In this document: piece by piece, positions 24,147 through 35,431 of the stretch
Numbering within the stretch: position 1 is the stretch's first letter
How the letters are laid out: each line of letters starts with the position of its first letter
Assembly: GCA_021234155.1 (NCBI GenBank)
Contig: JAJEKV010000011.1
Location: forward strand, 17,502,677 to 17,566,676
Length of the DNA stretch: 64,000 nt
DNA from: Isoetes taiwanensis
Taxonomy: Eukaryota > Streptophyta > Lycopodiopsida > Isoetales > Isoetaceae
Direction: 5' to 3'
Program-made: the position numbers and the translations under genes
Notes under the pieces: generated by a model
What the model was told of the DNA's origin: nothing
What the model saw: the letters and a program-made list of their open reading frames with translations, nothing else
Databases searched by the model: none

Positions 24147-24181
24147 ATATACTTGTGCCTTGCTTGGAGGCACAAGTATAT
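24147..24181. repeat. perfect 14-bp stem hairpin at duplication junction
   Basis: ATATACTTGTGCCT, a 7-base loop TGCTTGG, then AGGCACAAGTATAT. It lies immediately left of the duplicated exon 2. Its loop and one arm resemble the start of that exon (TGTGCCCTGCTTGGAGG). Confidence 0.85.
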
Positions 24182-24196
24182 GTGCCCTGCTTCTAG

Positions 24197-25659
24197 GTTT
24201 GTGCCCTGCTTGGAGGCGGTGGTTATGCTAAGAAAGTGGCCGTTCCTATCGGACAATTGCTTCCTATCTCTCGCGGTGTTTCTCTTCACGACGCTGCTGC
24301 ACTTCCTGAGGTTGCTTGTACTGTCTGGTCTACTGTCTTTATGACTTGCCACCTCTCCCCTGGAGAGAGCTTTCTTGTAAGTTCTTATATATAGAGTTAA
24401 AATGAACTTAATCCATTATCATTAGGAACTTAAAGTTAACTCAACCCATGTAAAATAACTCACCATTATCATTAGGAACTTAAAAGTGAACTCAATCCAT
24501 GTAACATGGATCCATGATATTTAGGAACGTAAAGCAAACTCAATCCATGAAGATCGATAGGTTTTGTTTCTAAACCCATGTAAGATCGATAGGTTTTGTT
24601 TCTAAACTCATTTTTATCATTGCACGTAGTACTAAATATCCCTCATTTTAGGCATTCAATCTTCTTTATCTTTATCCACTAGCACCTCTCCTTTTTATTG
24701 GGATTTCATGATGCTATTAATATTAGCTAAGGTTAAATTTGTTGGTCTTTAATGAATATTAGAATGTCCTTTTCTTTAAAAGATTTATATATTTCTCTTT
24801 CCAATGCCAATGCCTTTAGATGCTTTTTTATCTAGGTGCATGGAGGTTCAAGTGGTATTGGTACGTTTGCTATTCAACTAGCAAAGAGCAAGGGCGCACG
24901 AGTGTTTTGCACAGCGGGTAAAGATTTAGATTTATTTCCATGTATATGGAAGCTCTATGGTTTGATAAATGTGTTTTCAGGGAGCCATGAAAAATTGCAA
25001 AGATGCAAAGAGCTTGGTGCTGATGTTGTCATAAACTATAAAGAGGAAGATTTTGTACAATGCATCAAGAACGAGACAAAACAACAAGGTATGTGTTCAA
25101 AATTTATAGGGAAAAAAATGATAATAGTGACAAGGTTATAATTGCTATGATATAGGAGTAAATGTAATTTTGGATATCATGGGAGCTTCATATTTTCATA
25201 GAAATTTAGAAGCTCTTAGTGAGGATGGGAGGCTATTAATGATTGCATTCCAAGGTGGCTCTACTGGTGAATTTGATTTGTCTCCCTTGATGAATAAACG
25301 TCTTACAATAGCAGGTGAGGTTTATAGCAAAATGTTTCAAGCTTTGATGGTTTGGGCTCTAATATATGTAAATGTCTGTGAATTTCTAGTGGGGGATTGT
25401 AAGTAGGCATGGCCCTTATAGAAGAGGGGAAAAAGCAACTAAATTGTTGATTCTATTCTATTGATTCTATAATGTATGGCCTCTATTCTATTCTATTTCT
25501 AAATTCTAGGGGAAATTAAGGCCATTCTATTCTATTCTATTCTATTCTATTCTATTCTATTCTATTCTATTCTATCTCTTGAAAAGGCTGCAGAAGCACA
25601 TTGTATAATTGAGTCGAGCAAGCATATTGGCAAAATATTGCTTACCACGAATGCTTAAG
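24197..25659 (+). pseudogene. PIG3-type oxidoreductase duplicate, exons 2-6, broken
   Basis: Exons 2 to 5 of the upstream gene are repeated with the same boundaries and phases: 24197-24376, 24836-24917, 24981-25088, 25156-25314. They are open, with a few substitutions (for example PIGQLLPISRG). Exon 1 is absent. Exon 6 begins at about 25390 but meets a stop within a few codons. Its middle is replaced by TTCTA-repeat sequence, and only the last ~80 bp (LEKAAEAHCIIESSKHIGKI, 25577-25659) are kept. Without a start exon, half of the quinone-binding domain and an intact C-terminus it cannot make enzyme. Intron 2 in this copy is somewhat rearranged. Confidence 0.88.
25524..25575 (+). repeat. (TTCTA)n microsatellite
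   Basis: About ten uninterrupted TTCTA units, preceded at 25449-25510 by degenerate ones. It replaces the middle of exon 6 of the duplicate gene. Confidence 0.95.
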
Positions 25660-25850
25660 TATATTGGCTAGGAAGATGCTTTTAAGTGGTAAAATGATGT
25701 CTCTGTGGTAAAATGATGGCACGAGGTGCTAGATATTTTATAATCTTAATTGCAATGCCAAGTTTAGACAGTGGGAGGCAAAGTCCAAAAATCTAACAAG
25801 AGTAAGGCAAAGTTCTAAAACTTAACAAGTGTATATTTTGTGTACGAAAA

Positions 25851-26132
25851 TCTTTCGCTGCTTTCGGTTCTCGATTTTAACAGGTAGGATGCTAGAGTTT
25901 CTATGAACTTGTTCAATGGTTTAGGTATGGATGCATTCAAAATTGTCTTTCGCTGCTTTCGGTTCTTTTCGATTTTAACAGATGGGATGCTAGAGTTTCT
26001 ATAAACTTGTTCATTGGTTTAGGTATGGATGCATTCAAAATTGTCTTTTGCTTCTTCTCGATTTTAACAGGTAGGATGCTAGAGTTTCTATGAACTTGTT
26101 CAATGGTTTAGGTATGGATGCATTCAAAATTG
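25851..26132 (+). repeat. three tandem ~94-bp repeats
   Basis: Units 25851-25945, 25946-26043 and 26044-26132 each run from TCTTT(C/T)GCT to GCATTCAAAATTG. The first duplicate copy has a single equivalent unit at about 23310-23404, so the triplication happened after the gene duplication or was lost there. Confidence 0.85.
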
Positions 26133-26860
26133 AAATATGCATTAATTATGCATGTGATACAAGAAATTAATAATGCTTGTGCTACTCTCAAATACAATGC
26201 TTATGCTACTATCGAGCACATTGGATTTAATTTAATGATATCTAAATTGAGTGACTAACTTTTAAATTCCATTTGGTAATTTAGTTGAAATTTCTTTTCA
26301 AGAATTACAGTTTTTGCAGTCTTGTCTGATAAAAGAATTTGTGGCTCTTGATCATTTCCATCTTTGCAATCTGTGGCTTTTGGAACATTTCCATCTCTCG
26401 AGAGTTTTGCAACAACTTGGAACATTTCCATCTCTTGAGAGTTTTGCAACAATCCTTGTGGGGCAAAGATGATTCTTCAAAATAATATGGTAATTGAGGA
26501 GGGTGAAGGCTGCTTAGTGTTGCCATGTGGCACACTACATTGCGAAATGAAATTGGTGAAGGGAGCACATTACCATAGCCACGTGAATCCCGCCCATCTG
26601 CCTATAAAAAATTGCAGACTCATTGCCGCAATTAAATGCAGTGCACAAAATCTCTACATTGTTATAAATTAGATGGATTGGGGAACCATGGATGGGGCCG
26701 GGGCTCTGTGGATCTTGTGTCAAAATGGGGGTCGATTGAAGATGAATGCCATACTCTGAGGGATGTCAAAGATATGACCAAATTCATGATACTGGCAAAT
26801 TTATCTTTGAGTTGGTCGGGGCCTATCCGATCATTATACATCATACTCAGCGGCGGCTTA
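26133..26860 (+). repeat. rest of duplicated 3' flank
   Basis: Parallels 23400-24060, for example GCGAAATGAAATTGGT near 26541 against GCGAAATGGAAATTGGTC near 23730. No gene seen. Confidence 0.55.
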
Positions 26861-26948
26861 GTTAGCCCCCCCTTTTTCATGGGAGGAGTTACTATCTTGT
26901 GGGAAGGTAAATGAATTTCCATTAAAAGGGGATACTCTTCCTTCATTG

Positions 26949-27435
26949 CAAGACACATCAAAATTTCTAAAAGATTTTAATCTTTGATTTATAGTTTGAA
27001 CATAATATTTTTGTTGTATTTGGTGCTTCAATTAAATTGTTCATGCTTCAAAACCCGCCTCTTTTTCTTCATTCACTTTAGCTTTAGTTTTAAAGGCTTA
27101 ATGAATCTAGTATAGATAACCCCAAGAACATTCTATTCTTAACATTTTTTCGACTTTTTTTTTTTTTTTGGCAAAACACTTTTAGTTACTATGGGAAGGT
27201 AAAAAATCATCTTTTAGGAAACTCTTTTGAATCCTAGCAAGACACATCAAAATTTCTTATTTTAATCTTTGATTTATAGTTTGATCTTAATATTTTTGTT
27301 GTATTTCGTGCCGGAATTAAATTGTTCATATAACATCTTGGGCACTCTAATAAGGGACTTTTTCTAAAAAAATTTACTTTTGTTTTGATTTAGAAAAGGT
27401 TTTTAATGAATCTAGTATAGATAATCCCAAGAACA
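26949..27435 (+). repeat. pair of ~190-bp direct repeats
   Basis: The block from CACATCAAAATTTCT through TTTAATCTTTGATTTATAG to AATGAATCTAGTATAGATAA occurs at 26949-27140 and again at 27245-27435. AT-rich, non-coding. Confidence 0.7.
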
Positions 27436-30031
27436 TCGCTTAAAGTTCGACACAAAGATCATCAAGAAGCAAAACAATGGCATGGAAGAACAAGAAAATC
27501 ATGTTTTTTGAAAAACTCCATTTTTTTGAATCCAATTTTTTACCTTTGCAATTTTTCCAATGTAAAACCTTCCTTGCACTTCTATACAACTTTATAGACG
27601 ATAAAAGGAATAACGGTTTAATCTTAGAGGTATAATTTCCATAAGATAATCAAGCGATTCTTATATAACTTACAATATAGAAACATGATTTCATAGAGAT
27701 ATGGTCCCCCTCCCCCCCAATTTTTGGTCTATGGTGCATTTGCATGCTGATAAATGGCAAGTCCCATAACCCGGAATGGAAGTTAGATGCCCTGATTCTG
27801 CAATGCCTAATTTCGCAGGTTTAATCGGTCATCTTATTCTTTTAATTGTGCTTTAAATTTTGTTAAATTTTCATTTCAATACAAAATGTCAATATTCAAA
27901 ACAATACAAATTGTTATATTCGACAAAACAACACAAAGGGAATGGACGCCAAGTCTTAAATTTTTGCCCACTTTATTGGCTCCCGAAATTGAGTAAAACC
28001 CATTTGCCGCCCTAGGGAAATAAAACAATGGAAAAACCAAAAAATTCATTGCTTAAAATCGGTTCGCCGGATAAATGCCCCAATTTCAAGGGGGGCGATT
28101 GGCAAATCAAAGTTCGCCGAGTGGATTGAGGTGGCTGCGTGGCATTGCTGCCGGGTTTGGCGAACCCCGGCGACACCTCAATCTCCGAACAAGGGGCAGC
28201 TTATATAATTGTATCGGGATAACAACGAAATTATTGTATTCTTGAGATTTTTGAGCATGTGAGTGCTTCAAAGGTTTTACAATAATGCATTTCACGAGAC
28301 AATGTGTTTCCTGAGATGAATGACAAACCGGGGATTGTTAGTGGTGGCCACATACCATTACGTAATTGGATTGAGAAACAAAAGAGGCCTCTATCCGGCT
28401 TGATATTGCCAAATAATAAATATACATTAAAAGCGACAAAAGGATAATAGTTAGTTAAACTTAGTTTAAGTATGTTTCACTAATGAGATACTTTGTTTGC
28501 TTGGAATAAAAGATATTGGGATTTACTCACCAAAATATTACATTGCTTTTTTGGTTGGTGCCCAAAGACATGGATGTTCAAGGGGAAGCTCTTGACATAA
28601 TGAGAAAGGTTCTCATCCTAACATTGAATAGTTTGCATGATACCCTCATGCAAGGTTTAACCTTGATCGGTTGATCCAGACCACTTACATATGACCTTAT
28701 ATATTTTGAAAGTAGATAGTACGGTTCATGAAAATTCATGACGGGTAACAAATGTGCCATGGAATCCATAGGAACCCGGCCGGGCAATTTGAAAATACCA
28801 CTTTTTGTTGAAAAATACCACGGTATTTTGGCATCCCTATTTTTCACCAATTTGGACTCCCTGTTTTTTTTATGGACAAAGGATAAAACCAACCATCAAA
28901 TTCCCTTTTGAAGGGATCCCCTTTCTCGGGCACAAAAATCCATCCCCTCCATAGCATCCATCGCCTTGAATTTTTGTACAAACCATTCGCAAATTCTCTT
29001 TTGAACCTTTTTCCTTTTCTTGAAAATCCCGGCAATCCCACAAATTTTTTTGACCTAGGACCCCTTTCTTGAAAGGTACAAAAACCTTGCTTTTTGCAAA
29101 TATTGCCTATTAATTACCCCATTAGTTTAATATAATCTTTTTGTTCAAGAAACCCCCGGTTTGTAATAAATGCCCCCCGCAAATCGAAAATAACCCATTG
29201 GGTTCTCGAATCCCCGGGGTTCCTCAATGGGGAATTTCTGGATTCGAGGATGAGCACCTTGGCTCGAACTCAATTTGTGACACAAACGGAATGGATTAAA
29301 TTTTGACTAGAACTATACTTTATGGCAATATTTGCTCTGTTCCAGTGCTAGATCCATCAAAAAAAAAAAAAACATGACTGCAACAAGATGGCTGCAACAA
29401 GATGATCCATTGATCGACAAAAAGTACTCCCACTGTTTTTTCATTCCCCAGCAAGTTCAAACCTCTGTGCATATGTTTCCGTAAGCAGAAATCAACCGCA
29501 TCATATTTCAGATAGATCCAATCCACCTCTGGAGCATAAAGCCAACCCCTTTTGGATCGACTAAAATTGGGTCGACGGATCTTAAGCTGGAGCATTTCTG
29601 GAGGCGCCTAACTCACTTCCTAGTCTTCTGCAGCCTTCAAAGCATTGTCACAGTTCTGTTCTACGAAAATAATAAGATCAATGTAAAAGAATCATTCGAT
29701 ACAGGGATCATGCCTTTAAAAATGTCTGCAACAAGAAAAACAAGGTCATACATAAAAATGCTTCCATGCACGAAAATGCAAGCTGGCATGCAAGAAACTT
29801 ATATACAAATTTACAAATACCGTCAGTTAACGACCTAAAGCAAAAAACTCGCCGGGATAGACAATGTCTCTTGTTCTAAAGTTGTAAAACAAAAAACCTT
29901 AATTAAATATGCACAAAAATAGCAAAAATTGGCTAAAAATCAAGGAAAACCTGATCTTCCTGCTCTAACTCCAACAATGACAATACTGTTACAAAACTTA
30001 TACTGCTATAAAATCATGCAGTGCCTTCATT
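27436..30031. other. no confident gene
   Basis: AT-rich spacer with A- and T-runs and C-runs (for example 27708-27720). Minus frames at 28578-28892 and 29320-29595 have no recognisable motif. I found no transposon termini. Confidence 0.4.
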
Positions 30032-30081
30032 CAACATGTATGGGGAAAGGGGTCCCAAGTACCCTTTCCCCATACATGTTG
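30032..30081. repeat. perfect 20-bp stem hairpin
   Basis: CAACATGTATGGGGAAAGGG (30032-30051), a 10-base loop, then the exact reverse complement at 30062-30081. It could fold as a pre-miRNA-sized short hairpin if transcribed. A TATA-like CCTATAAATTCC lies at about 30231 on the same strand, but downstream. Confidence 0.9.
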
Positions 30082-30345
30082 GATCAAATGCTCCAAGAAA
30101 AATCTATGGTCATGCATGACCTAAAATCTATGATCTATGATGACTTGCATCCTCTTTGGATGGTGAGATCCCACTCCATCAATGCATACATGGCAAATTT
30201 AATTGCTAGATTTTTGCCACGTAGAGGTTGCCCTATAAATTCCCCATTTGATCTTTTTTTTTTTCCATTAGTGTTGTGAGCAAATATGTCGTGTGTCTTT
30301 ATATAAGGTTTAGGCTATAGAATAAATAGAACTGGATAGAATATA

Positions 30346-30388
30346 TAGAGTAGAGTAGAGTAGAGTAGAGCAGAGCAGAGCAGAGCAG
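30346..30388 (+). repeat. TAGAG to CAGAG microsatellite
   Basis: Five TAGAG units (30346-30370) change to three and a half CAGAG units (30371-30388). Confidence 0.9.
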
Positions 30389-31613
30389 AAATGATTTTTA
30401 TCGTCCAGGAGACTAAATGTTTCTGTACAGGATAAAAAAAACCCCTCCGAAGGGTTTTCAAGGGAGAACCTTGATAGTGGGTTTCAAGGGAGAACCTTGA
30501 CAGTATTAAGTTTACCGAGGAATATGTACAAATTATGACGACTAGCTAGTTTATAGGATGATTTGTGACCTAGCATGGTAATAAGACAATGAATATCCCA
30601 TGAATATGCCCTCGAACCCAAACTACTACATATTCTCACACGGTATTTCATTTTCTCTTCAAATAAACCTGCTTAGAGTTAGAGCGCTACGATGCTCGTG
30701 ATCTAGGGGCCAAGTCATGTGGAGTGCATGCTCGTGGATTATGATGCAATGGTACCATCTTCTGGGCGCAATGGTAATGATTGGGCCATGTTATGATAAT
30801 GTTGGAAAACTGTCTATCCAAGGTTCACACTCTATGACATCATAGCACGAGATGGAAAAGTCCAATATTGCATTTTGAGTCATACCCATACTCATCACAT
30901 TACATAATTATATATTACGAGTTGTTCAAGTTTCAACAAGTGGGACGCAAGCCTCTTCTATCAACATCTTCAACTACTTAAAAGAACATTAAACATTGAA
31001 TTTTTGTTGACATTTCATTGACACTATTGCCTTCAACATACTCTTCACAATTATGGTACCTTCAATGTAGCATCAAATCTTTGCTCTTTCATGCTAACCA
31101 AAAAGAGATTAGATTGTCATCTAAGGAAGACTCTTCAAACTTAATACCTACTACTAAGTTCTATCAACACTTGTTTCATAGACCTTAATGGACCGCTAAG
31201 CTTCACATAATTGAACCGGCCCTAGCATCAATCATAAATTTAGATGTAAAACACAGGCATCTTAACAAATTTTTCAGACTTGGTGATTCGAGGCCTATGA
31301 ATCCAAAACGAAAATTTGAACCTACATATTATTTTGATGCTACCTAGAACACTTGTTTCACATACCTTAAATAAATGGACCGCCTAAACTTCACAAATAA
31401 AGTAAAAAAACTTAAAAAGTAGAAAAATTCACCAGAATAGAAGAATCTTCTCATACTATTTATGGATCAGTAACGTTAACACAACAACAATGGAATTAAA
31501 TTCAGATTTCAAACTCTCTGCACACAACCTTCCCTGATAAAGCTAAAATTTTGCTTGAAGCATTGCTCTTCCTTTCTGCAAGCAATGCTTCTGTATACTT
31601 GGAACAGGGAAAA
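30389..31613. other. no gene seen
   Basis: Non-coding. AAGGGTTTTCAAGGGAGAAC-like sequence occurs twice around 30450-30500, and a similar stretch is at 63140-63175, suggesting another dispersed repeat. A block around 31140-31210 partly recurs at 31335-31395 (ACACTTGTTTCA...ACCGC). Confidence 0.4.
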
Positions 31614-32054
31614 TCATTTACCATCATAGGCATAGAAATCCATGAGCTCATCCACATTTAGTTGCTTCAAGGTCGGATCTTTGTTATCTAGAAGCCATAG
31701 GATGTGTTCAAACAGAAGAGAATCACAATTCACAAGTATGCTCCCAGATTGTTCATCTGTTATGTTCAAGGGACTTGAATAATACCCCCCTTGTTCAATC
31801 TTTTTCTTGCTTGCCCCTGTTCTTTGCAGCAAGTATTGAATAATTCCATGCTTGAATCTCGCCGGATCAACATGAAATTCTATCTGGTCTGGCTCGCAAA
31901 TTATTGTCACATACCTGTAATTGACTAGTTTCAAATCAGATCTTGATGAAAAATTCTCCTGCGATTTTGGAATTAGAGGACTCTGTTCTTCAAGATCCAT
32001 GCACATACAGTTCCTCAAATTAAAACTGCGGAATGATTTCGCCATAATTCTCAT
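31614..32054 (-). CDS. small host-like protein, possibly SAUR-related
   Basis: An open 146-codon minus-strand frame starts MRIMAKSF. A second ATG at codon 4 is equally good. The first 40 residues are low in conservation signals. From about residue 45 the chain looks like a compact alpha/beta domain: VTIICEPDQIEFHVDPARF, then IIQYLLQRTG, then SILVNCDSLLFEHILWLLDN, then LNVDELMDFYA. The pattern (beta-strand, helix ending in LL, hydrophobic CDSLLF helix) is reminiscent of SAUR-like plant proteins but lacks a clear HPLF motif, so I do not name it. No signal peptide or membrane segment. No transposon signature lies within or beside it, which favours a host gene. Confidence 0.5.
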   Translation of the reverse strand: MRIMAKSFRSFNLRNCMCMDLEEQSPLIPKSQENFSSRSDLKLVNYRYVTIICEPDQIEFHVDPARFKHGIIQYLLQRTGASKKKIEQGGYYSSPLNITDEQSGSILVNCDSLLFEHILWLLDNKDPTLKQLNVDELMDFYAYDGK

Positions 32055-33019
32055 GCTGAGACAGCGGATTAGAACCTAGTAAGGGAAGATCTTCTGCAAG
32101 AAAATCAAATCTGGAGAAAGGAGATTTAGGGACTACAAAATCTGTGCAAAATTCAAACGAGAGGCCCCAGAAACGAAGAGATTGGAAAACAAAATAAACG
32201 ATAAAAAGGAATTGAGAAGAAAAGACGCACTCGGAAGGACGAACTTAGGCGTGTCGGAGCTAGCTATTACTCTGTGAACAAAGAAGAATCCGTTGTGAGC
32301 GCGGGGTAATGGCCTATTTGGATGAATAATAGACAGTATTTTGGAAGAATATTGAAAAAGGATACTAAAAAAAGGTGAAAATATATTTATTGATAAATAA
32401 ATATACACCTAACGTGGGTGGAATAGATTTTAGTTCTGCCATGTATTTGAACGTGCCATAAGTCCCACCAACTTTACCTCTAATTCGTTCAACGTGATTA
32501 TCTAACCGCATTCTTCAACTAGAAGGAGGAGAATTATCTTTTCTCGCTTAAAAGTCATCAGTCATAGGCCATCTCGTCTTCGTGGACGATAAAAGACAAT
32601 TCAGTTCAACTTTTTTTTATGCTTCCTCTTTTATAACTCTATACATCTCATAGACATTATTCTAACTAAAGAGAAAGGACACAATAATGTCCTTCCGAAG
32701 ACCATTATGCTTGGTAAACCATAGCAGACCAAACATGTCCAAGCATAAAAACTAGCATGTTGAGACCATTACTTGGAAATAGGCGCTCCTCTATAAAAGA
32801 TATGATGTGTTTCCAAATGGTTAAGAAATGCTCTTTTTCCTACCCTGAATAACTATCCAAAACAAAATCCTCATTACACATTAGTATTTCCAACCCATTA
32901 ATAATCTAGTTCTAAACATGATATAAGTTCTGCTATAAGGAGCATGCAGGCGGATATTTTAGAAGACGGACAAGAAATTTTTGCGGCATACCACATTTGC
33001 AACATAGGATGTTGGAGGG
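32055..33019. other. upstream region of the small gene; no gene seen
   Basis: AT-rich. The minus-strand direction would place the promoter of the gene at 31614-32054 here, and TATA-like AT stretches occur near 32370-32405. Otherwise unassigned. Confidence 0.35.
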
Positions 33020-33135
33020 TATATTGCTTATTGGGTCCTGCCCCCATTAACCTTACATTAAATGCACTCAACATGGCATAAATTGAAGACCTATTTGTAT
33101 TGGGCTAGTGTGTTATTTAACTGAGTGGCGTCTCT
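33020..33135 (-). mobile_element. tRNA-derived SINE, degenerate copy
   Basis: Aligns on the minus strand with the SINE at 10-243. Shared parts include the A-box neighbourhood (TAACACACTAG) and the body block (AATGTAAGGTTAATGGGGGC here, AATGTAAAGTGGTTGGGGGC there). The B box is lost and the copy is shorter. Confidence 0.6.
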
Positions 33136-33902
33136 ATCATTTAAATAAGTCCTAAAAAAATAACATGGTAGGCGGACGTAGGGCATCGTTGCTTGTAGGA
33201 TCATAACAGATGTGGTGTTGGACGTGCAGTGAAGTAGTTGCTTCTCTAATCCGTGACAAGGCCTTAAACGGCTCTATTTTTATAGTCTTCTAAGGATTGC
33301 CTGCAACAGGGATTGTCTAACATAAGCATAGTTGTTTCCTCTAGTATCTTGCTCCTTTGTGTGGTTGTGGCATGGTGAGGATTTAAGTTTAGAGGCATTA
33401 TAATAGTTAGCAACGAGCATCAATAGTTTCAAATGACTTAGAGCTTCTGCATGGGCTGATATAATGTGCTTTAGACTGCCCAATCTACATCCTTTTGGAG
33501 GGTTTCTAATATGTTCTTTTGCTCATAACTCTTGATTTCAGATATTGTTTCATTTTAAGGGCATGTTAGGCTCTGAAACTTCGGCCCCTTTTAGTGGAAA
33601 TGGCAAGTTCTAGCCACAATCCTTCAAAACGTGCCTCTGGTAATTCTAATGGGATGTAAGGTGCAAAGAGGAAGGAATATGCTCTAGATTCTCCCAAGAT
33701 CAGCATCGAGATGCACATAAGCTGGCTCATGAGGGTGATAATGCCAGTAGGGATGGAATCTAAGGGACACGAGCGGTTTGTGGCTATGCATCTTAATTCT
33801 CTGGCATTGCCTCATGCTTATGCCTCTTCTAGTGGCATGTTTGATGGTACAAGAGGTTGTGCTGGACATGTGACTCTGGAAAGCCCTTCTAAAAGGGAGT
33901 AC
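33136..33902. other. no confident gene
   Basis: A plus frame at 33600-33938 (with one early stop) and minus frames here carry no recognisable domain. The plus frame runs into the palindromic repeat array that follows. Confidence 0.35.
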
Positions 33903-34340
33903 TTCCAACGCACATTGGAGGTTCCTTGGTCCAGGTGATCCCTCTTGAATTTGTTGAAGGTTCTTTTGGCAATTGGTACCTCTAATACATTGGAAGTTCT
34001 GTGGGCCAAGCAAAGTCCTCTATGCTTGCTAGAGTTTCTTCATGCCAGCGACACCTCCAACACACGCTGGAGGCTTTCCAGGTAAGTTAGTGTCACACAT
34101 GGTTGTTGGAGCTTCCTCTGGGCAAGTTATACCTTCAACACATGTTGGAGGCTCTTTGGAACCAAGGGGACCAGTAGTTCCTACTTTAAACAATGTGGCA
34201 TAGGCTACACCCTCAATGCATGTTGGAAGTTCCTCAACACGAGTGAATCATAGTTGTATCTCTTAGATGATGGTGCAATCATCACATCTGGAGTGCCTTC
34301 TAGACAAATGTTACATCCAATGCATCTTGGAAATTCCTTA
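33903..34340. repeat. minisatellite of palindromic units
   Basis: Six imperfect units spaced about 72-107 bp apart (near 33903, 33979, 34051, 34131, 34209 and 34316) each contain a small inverted repeat of the form CCTCCAACACATGTTGGAGG followed by a GTTCCT-like stretch. The palindrome is the best kept part of each unit. Confidence 0.7.
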
Positions 34341-34432
34341 GGGCAGTAGGATATCTGAATGGCTGTGCAAAGGCTTGTCATCTCCAGCCACCTCACTCTC
34401 CCACCTCACTCCCACATCTTAGATGCTGTTGT

Positions 34433-34562
34433 GATGACCATACAAGTATTTTAATCATATATACAAATATAGTCGTCATACGGATGCAAAAAAGTAGACG
34501 ACCATACAAGTATTTTTAATCATCTATACAAATATGGTCGTCATACGAATGCAAAAAAATAG
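34433..34562 (+). repeat. two tandem ~64-bp repeats
   Basis: GA(T/C)GACCATACAAGTATTT opens both units (34433 and 34497). Each ends in an A-run. Confidence 0.85.
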
Positions 34563-34765
34563 TCACACAATACTAGACTCAAAGTTGCAACCTTTTAGTT
34601 ATGAGTCATGCACCTTTACCAAATGAACTACCAATGCTTGTTGAAAACATTTTCTTGCATCTTCTTCATATGCAAAGCTGCTCTAGGAGGTTCTAGAATA
34701 TTCTAGAATGCATGCGCGACACTGGGCATGATCTCATCCATTGTAATGGCGCGATCTGAACCAAT

Positions 34766-34908
34766 GGACTAGTATATAGGAACCTCATTCTTGTCGAACT
34801 ATTCCAGTTTAATGCTTGTTTTGAGCCTTTTAACTCAAGCCCATGTGTTCTGCACTGATCTATCAAGTATTACTAGTATTCCAACGTGTTCTTTGCATAT
34901 TTCTCACA
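34766..34908 (+). repeat. 143-bp flanking duplication, left copy
   Basis: Starts GGACTAGTATATAGG and ends TTCTCACA, immediately before the LTR. It is repeated at 40368-40510 with a single visible difference (GGAACC here, GGAGCC there). Confidence 0.95.
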
Positions 34909-35431
34909 TGTATCGAATAGAAACAAGCAATAAATTTCAAGCAATTTGCCTTATACGATTTATCTTCCAACTTAGACAAAGGTATATCAAACCTTATAAA
35001 AACTACAGTAGAGTTACTGTAGCATTGGTATTGACCAAGCTACTGTAGCTTGGTTGACCTGCATCCGATAGCCCAAGCATTAGCTCCGATCACCATATTA
35101 GCACCTGCATTTTTCTCCAATCCAGCCGATAATCCATTTAATACTTCTTATTTTTGTTATAGCCCCGGATCCGGCCGCCTAGGCGAACCGATCGAGCTGG
35201 GCTTATCCGGTAGAACTCTAAGAGGAAAGTTTAAACAAAGTTTCCCCCTTAGACCCATATTAGGTGTCCGCTTACCTTAAATAACTGCTTCATCGAACCT
35301 ATGGTTTAATGGTCTCACGGCACCTTTGAAACAAAATCCTTTACATGCACTTGGTTTAGCATATCTCCACCTTAAGGCAATGTCTTCAAGCCCAACTGGA
35401 TCAAACCATTATAACATGAATTATTCTAACA
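34909..35431 (-). repeat. 3' LTR, truncated at its outer end (523 bp)
   Basis: On the minus strand it starts TGTTAGAATAATTC and stops at CGATACA. The 5' LTR continues for 48 more bases to TTCATCA. It carries a near-perfect palindrome CCAAGCTAC-T-GTAGCTTGG at 35034-35052. Confidence 0.92.

Noticed and set aside
35161-35235. Cloning-vector-like restriction sites (GGATCC, CGGCCG, CCTAGG, GTTTAAAC) in the copia LTR
   Set aside because: Present identically in both LTRs within otherwise normal AT-rich plant sequence, so it is native LTR sequence rather than contamination.
35050-35280. 76-residue ORF duplicated at 39986-40216
   Set aside because: Lies entirely within the two LTRs and reflects their identity, not a gene.
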